Below are positions 1 to 8,200 of a stretch of DNA of 10,346 nt, piece after piece. This DNA comes from Gryganskiella cystojenkinii. Its lineage: Eukaryota > Mortierellomycota > Mortierellomycetes > Mortierellales > Mortierellaceae. The stretch's first letter is position 1. The number at the start of each line of letters is the position of its first letter. The notes beneath the pieces were generated by a model, which saw nothing but the letters and a program-made list of their open reading frames with translations, did no database searches and was not told the origin of the DNA. A program made the translations under genes and the position numbers. The stretch covers positions 2,973 through 13,318 of the forward strand of contig JAAAIG010000978.1 in NCBI GenBank assembly GCA_015852425.1, read 5' to 3'.

Positions 1-149
1 CCCCCCCCCTCAAATGCCATTTCTAATAGGCATTACGGATTTCACACTCAAGCTCTTCTGTGATCAGACCGAGGCGACAGTACAAACGGACGACCTGGAC
101 GTTCTTCAAGGACTCTTGAGGGAGCTCAGGCGGAGTCATCTCATTGCGC
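1..149 (+). other. First visible exon of the 5-phosphatase gene; start unresolved
   Basis: The coding frame (codons from 32, [14 protein letters not shown]...) is open back to the left edge and contains an ATG at 14-16. An alternative is an intron ending at the AG of 28-29: the run of nine C at 1-9 followed by TTCTAATAG looks like an intron end, with the exon then starting at 30. The donor is GTAAGT at 150-155. The segment LLRELRRS before the donor resembles a helical region upstream of the catalytic domain. The sequence cannot decide between a start at 14 and a longer gene. Confidence 0.6.
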
Positions 150-3100
150 GTAAGTATTATTTTTCGTGTTGTGCGCACCTGCAGATACTCTAATCACAGC
201 TCAAATTCAGTGCTTGCTCACCATTTCTCGGTCTTTTTCATTGTTTCCACAGAGGACGACAATTTCTATGCTGGAGGAAGCAGCCACCATTGGGTTCAGT
301 ACTACACGCGGGAAGAAAACGAAAAGGAGTTAGGTACGAAAAAAACCGTATTTTTTTGTTGATCAAGAGAGAAACTCGTTTCAAAGAAAAATTGATATTG
401 ACAATTCCCCCTCACTTGCTGCGCGTAATTTTTGCTTTGGCAATAGCTCAAGAGCATGCAATGACGATGGACGAATTTATTGCCTCGGCCTCGAACCCAC
501 TCTCCATGTATTTCTTACAGCCAGAGGCAAGCGACTCTGTTTTGGCCACGACGGCTCCAAGACTAGACCTGGGATTGGTCAAGGAGAGCTGGATTGAAAA
601 GGAGATGCGCGCTCGTGAGAGTGAGTTTACGCAGCACAGCTTCATGCAGTAAGTCGAGCATGGTTCAGTCTGGGACGGTGGTCAATCCGTTTTGTGACCA
701 AGGCATTGTGCCCTTTTTACCCGTTTTCTAACCCCGAATATTTTGTTCCGCCTGCATTTTTTCAGCGCCTTTGTGGGGACTTGGAACGTCAACGGCAAGA
801 ACGCGACGGCAAAATTGGATAGTTGGCTCAAGGTCGAGGGGGATGTTCAACCTGATATCTACGTCCTTTGGTAAATACGGCGTTTGTTATGTTGTCAGGA
901 TATTGCACTTTTTCTTGCAAGATTTCAGATTGAACGTATTCCTAACTGGTACGTATATCTCAAAATGCAATACAACGTTAGCTTTCAAGAACTCGATTTG
1001 AGCGCCGAAGCTTACATTGTATTCGATGGATCTCGGGAGGAAGAATGGACTGGAGCGATTGCAGAGAGTCTTGGAAGCGGTTACAAGAAGGTCATGTCCA
1101 AGCAGCTGGTTGGACTACTCATTGTCATGTTTGCGGCCGAGGACCACGTCGACTATATCAAGGAGGTCACCACTCACCATGTAGCTGTCGGCATTATGGG
1201 TATTCTTGTAAGGATGCAGCTTTGAATATGGGGCCGACAATGAATCCTGCTACTATTTTTTCTTGCAGGTGCTAACACGCTAACGTTGCTCTGTATGTTG
1301 TTGATTCAAGGCCAACAAGGGAGGCGTGTCGATTCGAATCCGATACAAGGATTCGTATCTCTGTTTTATTGGATCTCATCTGGCAGCAGACACAAGTCAG
1401 GTCGATCGTAGGAACCAGGATTATCAGGAGATTTGTCGTCGCCTGGCCTTCCCTTCCGCCAGCACTTACGATATCACAAAGAGTCCAGCAGGAAATGCCG
1501 CCTTGGCAGTGGCGAACAAGATGGTCTCGATTTTCGACTGCGAGTATGTGTCATCTCCACTCGATGTCTGGTGATATAATGAGAAATCAACGGATTAACA
1601 CTAACATTTTGCCTCTTTCTCACCTATCTGCAGCCATACGATTTGGGCGGGAGATTTGAACTATCGCATTGGACTTTCAGAGGAGCAAGTGAAGAACCAT
1701 CTCAAGACCAATGACTATGAAGCACTTATGAAGCATGATCAGGTAAAAGAAAAAAAAGCCGTCGCTGGATTCTCGGAACCCGGATTCTCGAGCACAAATG
1801 TGGTTCCCAAATCATTTGTTGCGAGATAACATTTCGTGCTCTGAACGACTCTTCTTTGCTCTTTCTCTCGCTCTCCCATGTCGATAGCTTGCCTCTCAAC
1901 GTTCTTTACTCCGAGCATTTACCGAGTTTGAGGAACATCCAATCAACTTTCACCCCACGTACAAATACGACGTTGGGACAAGCATCTGGGATTCAAGGTA
2001 CTAAAAAAAAAAAAAAAGAGGGGGGGAAGAGGATACCCACAGATTCTTTGCGGTGCAAAGCCTGTTTATGAGTACCAAACGACTGACTACTTGCGGCGCG
2101 TGATTTAATATTTTCCGATACTTTTTGGACATTTTAGTGAGAAGCGTCGGGTGCCTTCATATACGGATCGAATTCTCTGGCGCTCCAAGGACAATGCCAA
2201 GGACAGTGTCAACCCAATCTTTTATCGATCGGATATGGAGCTCACGATCAGCGATCATAAGCCAGTCAGCGCCATGTTCAAACTCAAGGTACCGCTCCAC
2301 GCTTAAGGGACTTTAATATCCCAACGCAATCTATTTTTTTTTTGTCTTTTTTTTTTCAACAACGAGGCGACTTACATCTCAGTCTTCCATTTTTAGGTCA
2401 AGACCCTTCTTCACGATAAGCAAGCAGAAGTCTATCAGGCCATTGTTCGGGACCTGGATCGATATGAGAACGAGTGTATGCCGGATGCGACGGTTTCCTC
2501 ATCGAACGTGACCTTTGAAGGCGTTAGGTATCTTGAACCTCAAAAGACCTGCATCACCATCAAGAACATCAAAAAGGTAAACAATCTAGGACAACTTTAA
2601 TATGGGCTTGTTCAAACTACTGAACCACTGACAGTTTTTTTTTATCTTTTATTTGTGTCTTTCCAATTTTGTCATGATTGAAATATCTAGTTCCCAGCTC
2701 AGTACAGGTTCAAACCCAAATTACAGGATGAACGGTTCTGTAAACCCTGGCTATGGGTGAACCCACCCGTCGGAATGATTATGCCCGGCGAGAGTGCCGA
2801 GATTCAGGTCACAGTCTTGGTCGATAACGAGTCTGCGCCAGTTTTGAACACGGGCAAGGAGAAAATGGACGATATTCTGGTCCTGCATCTCGAACATGGA
2901 AAAGATTATTTCATCTCTGTCAGTGGAAGTTATATCCGAACCTGTTTTGGCAACTCGTTGGAATGGCTCTCGCGGTTGGATAAACCGATTCGACTTTGGA
3001 ACCCGGAGGAGAATGAAGATGAGGATGAAGATGATGATGAGGATGCAAGGACGATCTATGATCCTTATAATGTCTTGGGGACCAAATCCTCTAGAAGCAG

Positions 3101-4809
3101 CATGAGAGCGACGCCTTCGATTGCCAGCAGTACGACGACAGCAATGACGGTCGGAGTCGCGGCAGGAAGAGAGTCGATGGATTCGATCAAGCATGTCAAG
3201 AGTGTCAAGTCCTTGGATAGTCTCTCTGAAAGAGGTACCTTGGATAAAAGAACCTTGGCGGCGCTCGCATCCGGGACTAAAAACTTGAAACTCTCAAATC
3301 CAGAAAAGCCCAAGAAATCAAGGACCGCACCTCGACAGTTGAGTCTTCCCAAAGATCTCTGGCGGATTGTGGATTTCATTTACAAGAATGGATTTTCAGT
3401 GGTAAGCCACGGGGTTATACATTTTTTGACAGAGTTCGTTGGCGGGGCTTTTTTGTTGGCGAATGAGATTACTATACCGATACCAAACAATACTTTCTTT
3501 TTTTTTTTAGGACAACTTGTTCTTGTTATCGGGCGATCGGGACACGATGGCATATATCCGCGAATGCCTCGACACTGGCGAGGATTTTGACCTCTCTCGT
3601 TTATTGGATAAACCTGGAGCCCATGATTCGGCAACAAAGAAAGTCGATGATGATAAGGACAAGAACAAGAACAATAAGACCAAGAATAAGAAGGCTAAGA
3701 ACAAGAAACAGGCTGACGGAGCGTCAACAACAGAGAACGACGACGAGGGTCATGATGCGGACGATCCGAATGCGACGATCCGAGCAGCTCCTTCCTCAAC
3801 CATCTCCCCTCGAGGCTCTTCCTCGGATTTGAAACCCCAAATCGCGCGTCCAGTCTCGATCATGAACGGTATCCCTCCGAAAGCTGCCACGTTCGGTCTC
3901 GGTGAAAACCGTGGAATCCACTCCATGGCCGAGGTCCTTTTACGGTTCCTGGAATCGCTAAGAGACCCCGTTGTCCCGACCGAGATGTATTATCGCGCTC
4001 TGGAGGTCTCTAACCATCAACAGGCTGCGTATGGATTGCTGGATCTCATGCCGCCGGTGCATGTGAACGTCTTTGTGTACATTACGAGTTTCCTGAGAGA
4101 GATGATCTTGGTTGGAGGCAGCGGCGGTGCTACTGGAACGGCCGCTAATGCTGCCACGGATGGATCGTCTATAACAGGATCGCATCCTGTAACTGCTTCC
4201 GCAGCGTTGGGAGCCACTTCGGCTGGCATGTCAGGTGGAGTACCATCGCCCTCAGGTCTCGGCAGTAGTACAGGGACGATTACGAGCAGAGTTCTCCAGA
4301 GCAGTTCAGGATCGATTTACAATGGCAATGACGCGGCTAGTATCTCGGGTCGTGGAAAACGAGAAGATGAGGATCACCGAGTTTCCCGTCTTGGTAAGGG
4401 TTTCCACTTGGCCTGAATTTAGTCCGCCGCTTTTTTTCTTGTTGCTGTTGGTGGACGAATCTTTTTTGACAGTTTTTTTTTTGGTTAACTAACAAATGTT
4501 TCCTTCATGGTTTACAACTTGAATTTTTTTTTCTTGACTTTTTCAGCATCCGTATTTGCTTCAGTGATGTTGCGTCCTCCACCAGGAGCAGAGCGACTTT
4601 CAGAGATCGAAGCCATGAAGCGAAAGATGTTCTTGATGCAGTTCCTACAAGAGCCTGTCGAAGAGGATGGTCCTCAGCATCAACAGCAGCAGCAACAACA
4701 GCAACAGCAAGGCAGCAGCATCAGCACTCATGGATCCACATCTAGCGGCATCAATAATGCAGCTGCAGGAGGTCCTGGCCATGACACTATCGAAACCTTA
4801 GTCAACTAG
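1..4809 (+). CDS. OCRL: OCRL/INPP5B-type inositol polyphosphate 5-phosphatase with ASH and RhoGAP-like domains (5' end possibly partial)
   Basis: The family removes the 5-phosphate of PI(4,5)P2 and related phosphoinositides on endosomal, Golgi and plasma membranes. I assembled exons by reading frame and splice signals: (1/14)-149, 253-333, 447-648, 766-870, 982-1207, 1311-1543, 1634-1742, 1888-1997, 2138-2288, 2397-2576, 2691-3401, 3511-4393, 4547-4809 (stop 4807-4809). Every junction keeps phase. Counted from the Met codon at 14, the product is 1,129 residues: 5-phosphatase about 140-451, ASH about 452-605, acidic/Ser-rich linker 613-727, RhoGAP-like about 728-1085, poly-Q near the C-terminus. 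The domain order is that of animal OCRL and INPP5B; a PH domain, a CAAX box and an obvious clathrin box are not seen. Synaptojanin-type enzymes are excluded because there is no Sac1 domain and ASH-RhoGAP follows the catalytic domain. Family call is very secure; the extreme N-terminus is not. Confidence 0.93.
766..2288 (+). other. Region encoding the inositol 5-phosphatase catalytic domain
   Basis: All signature motifs of the Mg-dependent 5-phosphatase (exonuclease/endonuclease/phosphatase) fold are present. In residues numbered from Met 14 they are FVGTWNVNG (142-150), FQEL (176-179) with the metal-binding Glu178, the ANKGGVSIR block (251-259), GSHLAA (271-276) with His273, WAGDLNYRI (332-340) with Asp335 and Asn337, PSYTDRILW (407-415), and SDHKPV (439-444) with the catalytic Asp440-His441 pair. 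No core residue is lost, so the enzyme should be active. Residue 175, created across the 871-981 intron, is Cys where many relatives have Gly before FQE. Confidence 0.93.
2397..2990 (+). other. Region encoding the ASH (immunoglobulin-like) domain
   Basis: It lies directly after the catalytic domain. Visible pattern: a helix with DLDRYENE, then strands [67 protein letters not shown] and the closing [13 protein letters not shown]. This matches the ASPM-SPD2-Hydin type domain found in OCRL and INPP5B, where it binds Rab GTPases and, with the RhoGAP-like part, adaptor peptides. The partner in this organism is unknown. The intron at 2577-2690 cuts the domain between two strands. Confidence 0.82.
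3006..3044 (+). repeat. GAT/GAG/GAA repeat coding an acidic tract
   Basis: A nearly pure run of Asp and Glu codons with one Asn, immediately after the ASH domain in the 5-phosphatase gene. It encodes about thirteen residues and marks the start of the disordered linker. Confidence 0.9.
3340..4690 (+). other. Region encoding a RhoGAP-like domain, catalytically dead, with two long insertions
   Basis: Core pieces occur in RhoGAP order: [16 protein letters not shown], then [21 protein letters not shown], then [21 protein letters not shown], then [20 protein letters not shown], then [19 protein letters not shown] across the 4394-4546 intron. The arginine finger position of the usual IFRxSG motif is Leu753 (LFLLSG), so GTPase activation is not expected; OCRL relatives also lack it. 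Two low-complexity insertions split the fold: about 3610-3840 (Lys/Asn-rich, then acidic) and about 4110-4365 (Gly/Ser/Ala/Thr-rich). It probably acts as a binding module together with the ASH domain. Confidence 0.82.
3655..3708 (+). repeat. AAG/AAC-rich repeat coding a Lys/Asn tract
   Basis: Eighteen codons, nearly all Lys or Asn, with single Asp, Thr and Ala codons. It forms the basic part of the first insertion in the RhoGAP-like domain, and an acidic segment follows at about 3730-3770. The tract could contact acidic membrane lipid, but that is inference. Confidence 0.88.
4681..4710 (+). repeat. CAG/CAA repeat coding ten glutamines
   Basis: Ten consecutive Gln codons (mixed CAA and CAG), in frame in the last exon of the 5-phosphatase gene. 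They are followed by a Ser/Gly/Ala-rich tail to the stop at 4807-4809. Confidence 0.95.
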
Positions 4810-5171
4810 CTAAAAAAAAAAAGGAAAAAGAAAGAAAGAATGGAATAAAGCAGGACGGATGACAAGCAAACATTTTTGCAATTACCAGAACAAAAAAAAA
4901 AGCCACATACGACTCTATTTCGATGTGCAGACGACCATGTTTATGAAAAAATGTGTGAATGAAATGCAGAAAGAGGAGGAGAACTGTACAATACTATATT
5001 TACAAGAGGACTGGCCATTGAAAAAGGAATTATGTGCCAAGGAGGGAAAGGAGATATCTCAATGTGACTTGATATAACGTGAAAAATGGTGAGCAGCATA
5101 TGCTTGATTGTAAAAAGGGGAGTCTTGTCCTCGCTTAAAGTTGCTAAATTCCATGATCAGGCGCTGCATTT
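4810..5171. other. Intergenic region between convergent genes (3' untranslated regions)
   Basis: It separates the stop of the plus-strand gene from the 3' end of the minus-strand gene. It is A/T-rich with poly-A runs and has no recognisable RNA gene or conserved coding sequence. An open frame at 4859-5077 (+) has a biased, AT-driven composition and no domain. For the minus-strand gene I see no AATAAA; the nearest variant is CATAAA, read on the minus strand at 4945-4940. Confidence 0.6.
4844..4849 (+). terminator. Poly(A) signal AATAAA of the 5-phosphatase gene
   Basis: A canonical AATAAA hexamer lies 34 bases after the stop codon, preceded by an A-rich stretch. The position fits a short 3' untranslated region. 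Confidence 0.6.
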
Positions 5172-5258
5172 TCACCTGTTCGCGTCATCGTCATCATCAC
5201 TATCTGCATCATCAGTCAGATCGATACAAACGACTCTCTTAGGAGACACAAGCACTTG
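5172..5258 (-). other. clr2: Candidate extra last exon of the Clr2-like gene (acidic, SUMO-interaction-like tail)
   Basis: On the minus strand this stretch reads 28 codons plus TGA, containing KRVVCIDLTDD followed by a Ser/Asp run. It is in the same frame as the upstream exon, beyond the tandem stops TGA (5297-5295) and TAA (5294-5292). A GT at 5339-5338 (GTAGAA, weak donor) and an AG at 5260-5259 (CTCAG) would define an 81-base intron that removes both stops and preserves phase. No good branch motif is seen, so this remains a candidate. Confidence 0.4.
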
Positions 5259-5294
5259 CTGAGTGTTTGGTCGCGCTCTGTGTTCATGGAATTA

Positions 5295-8200
5295 TCATCG
5301 TCGTCGTGGAATGCTGTCGGTTGGCTGGTCTTCTTCTACGTCACTGTCAACAACATAATCAATTTGAACTTCTCCTTCTTCTTCCAGATTCCGGTGATTT
5401 TGTCTCTGGCCTCGACGCTTCTTAATTGAAACTCTCTCCTTGGCACCAGAGCTATTTTTCAGGGGCTGATCCTGCACTTGTTGAAGCAGATATCGGGATG
5501 GATTTCGAAGAGGTCCCAGAGGTTGTTGCGCAGATGAATCGTTCCCGAGGGTTGCCCCAAGAGATCTTTTACGACTGTTACTGCCTTTCTTGCTATCGTT
5601 GGACTTGACGACTTTAGCTAATCGGATAGACTTCCGCTTTGGTTTCAACGACGACTTTGTAGAGCCGCCGACACTAGGGTTCCGGTCATTATTTGCGCCA
5701 TCAGCCCCATCGCAATCGCCGTATCCTTCATCTACCACGGATTTTTCCTTTACAGCGATATTATTCATTCTGCGTGTAGATGTCGTCCTCGGTCGTTGTT
5801 CGAGTGGCTGTACTCCTTGAGATTGAGGCTGAGACCGAAATTGGGAAGACAATCGAAGACCAGCAGACTGCAGGAATGGACCGTCCATTGTCAGCTCATC
5901 CTGATCCTGTAAATACTTCTCCACCCATGCTGCCTGATTTCTGGACCTTGCCACCTCCTTTTCCGGAGTGGACTCGCCTTTGAGACAAATGTCCCAACCT
6001 TGTTCACGAGTTGCTTCCGTCCGGTAATCAATCGACCACGACAATGGTGGCGAGGGTGAAAAAGATGACGAATCTCCAACAGTTTTCGCAGCAGTGGCAC
6101 CTATATCAGCGTGACCGCTATCAGTTCCCTGAAAGGAAAAGATTCTGGGGAAAAAAGGGTAAACTCGTCCGGCGATTCGTTCCAATGGGATCTCGAGAGA
6201 AATAGAGGCTCCATCGACTCGTCTGGCTTGAAGGAACTTGGGAAGACGGGGTCGATTTGCATGTTCGTCAGGGATGCACAAGGAGGCGGGCCGTCCAGAA
6301 ATGATTCCGAGCTGCACAGCTTGCTTCTTTGGATGAGTATGGGTATTGAGGTGGAACTCTGTGTCATTGTTCCACTTTACGTTCGCAGGTTCCAAAGAAG
6401 CCAAGGGAAGGTCGCCACTCGTATCGTCTCTACTACGACCTCCTGCTATAGTCGCTGTCGACGTTTCCAGAGACTGTTTAGTGGTATCATCGATCCTGAA
6501 CCAGAGTGTACCTCGTACCACTCGGCGACCTCGCTCACAGACAATCTCTGAAAGTTCCAAAAAGGCTTCCTCTTCCACTAGCAGCAGATCCCTGCTCCGG
6601 CTCCAAGATCTAACCGACACCCGTGCCTCCTCGATATGTGCATCATCTGCCGACGATCGGATTGAAATCAAGTGGCCGACGCGAATCAGCTCTGGACCAA
6701 ACGTCGCCGTCTTGTAACTCAATTGAATCTGTTCTCTCACGATGTCGACAAGGCGGCTTCGGCTTTGTCCCAGCTTGCTGTGTAATAACGACCGAGATTT
6801 GTCTTCGAAAGGACTAATTTTGGACAATTTAGAGCGGAGGCTGATTTCATTCTTAATCTGCACCCATGTATTGTAGGCTTTTGTGTACTCGGTCGATTGA
6901 CGGACTTTGGTCTCGGCTTTAATGATGTCGCCCACGGTCAAGGAACATGTCGAATAACAGGATGCAGCATCGATCGCTTGTTGGAGAGCCTTGTAACGGT
7001 AGATGGCGACAACTTGCTCGTTTGCGTCGCCCTTATCCACTGATCCAGGTACGATCTCATCTTCTGCCATTTCAATATCCTCGTTATCGCCATTTGCGGC
7101 TTCTTTTGGCGCATCGTAGCTCCAAAACGGCCTCAAGTCGGAATGTGCAACACTGAGGACTTCATCGGTGTCCGGCGACAACTCACAGACATCGGCCACA
7201 GGGAGCAGTCGCACTTTGTACTTGACTTGAAGAGCCATCATGTATGTGGCAAGAGCGGATTTCATATTCGTAAAAACCGCCCCGCTGATGGGTTTCGTCG
7301 ACGGATAGCTGATCATTACGTCCGGAGGCAGAGGTGTAGGCGGGAAGGAATCTCGAGTGTCCGGCCTGGCCCTCGATGACGGCCGAGGTTCTAAGGCTGT
7401 TCTCCACTTGGGCTGATGCAGGTCCAGTAATAGCCAGGGTTTCGTCTCAGGATGAGGTGCAAGAGGAACCACAGAATCCTTGCTCACAATCTGCGCTGGG
7501 AGCCAAATCTTTTCATCCTTGTAGAGTGGGCAAAAGGCATCCGCTGTCTCATTCTTGGAGACCACGATCAGGACATAGACAATATCCAAGAGCTCGTAGG
7601 TTGCATCCCAGTGGAAGTCGATAGTTCCCGATGTAATCGTTGTACTCTCTCCGGCGAGGACTATCGAGGCCAAAGGATCGGCAGGAAGGGAAACGATATG
7701 TTGGGTCGAGACTGGAGTTGACACTGAGACAGGTACTGCTTCATTTGCTTCCTTTTGTATGGAAGGTGAGTACACTGCCAGCGGAATGGCTACCTCATCT
7801 TTACTGGCGTTTGAAATTACCGTGTCCCAATCTTCGTTATCTCCCACCGGCTCTGTAGTGTGTACGTCATCTTTCTCCGATTCATCATCTCTTGCCACCA
7901 CGGTCGGAAGAGGACCTTTGTTGATTTGGTCTGACGTGGATAGTTGATGTTTTCCTTTCACCCCAGGGGTCGCCGGTGCTACTCGACGGTGAATTGGAGG
8001 TTGATCTTCGCTGAGGTCGTTTTCTCGTTCGCTCGCGACAGGTGAGATGGATGAGGACGAAGATATGTACATGACTTCGTTATCGTGCTGCGCTTCAGAG
8101 GGACGTTTTGCTCTTGTGTTCTTTTTGGAGATCTGTCGCCTACGGAATCGAATGTCCTCGGCTGCATTGGAGCTGTCGCTGAGTTCTATGATGTCAATTG

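Larger units (their letters stand above)
150..4546 (+). other. Twelve spliceosomal introns of the 5-phosphatase gene
   Basis: Introns: 150-252, 334-446, 649-765, 871-981, 1208-1310, 1544-1633, 1743-1887, 1998-2137, 2289-2396, 2577-2690, 3402-3510, 4394-4546, so 90-153 bases each. All begin GT and end AG. Donors include GTAAGT, GTACGA, GTATGT and GTAAGC; CTAAC branch-like motifs are visible at about 727, 942, 1272/1280 and 1601. Several carry poly-T runs (for example 3501-3508), and that at 1998-2137 has a 14-15 base poly-A run followed by poly-G. Introns are dense in the 5' half and sparse in the region coding the linker and RhoGAP-like part. Confidence 0.88.

Noticed and set aside
1998..2137. 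Poly-A followed by poly-G run as a possible insertion scar of a mobile element
   Set aside because: It lies within an intron with normal splice sites and has no target duplication or inverted ends. A simple homopolymer tract is sufficient.
2757..3590. A separate gene starting at the Met of 2757
   Set aside because: It is internal to the ASH domain; the exon begins at 2691 and the domain needs the upstream exon at 2397-2576. The end of this frame reads into an intron.
4235..4492. Open frame with a segment [13 protein letters not shown] that looked like the next RhoGAP helix, suggesting a frameshift or missed intron before it
   Set aside because: The other frame ends in phase 1 at 4393 and joins to 4547 to give [16 protein letters not shown], which matches the RhoGAP helix. 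The rejected frame would hit a stop after the splice.
4859..5077. 72-codon plus-strand open frame between the genes
   Set aside because: It lies downstream of the poly(A) signal in AT-rich 3' sequence, has no domain or splice context, and shows composition-driven residues (K, N, E).
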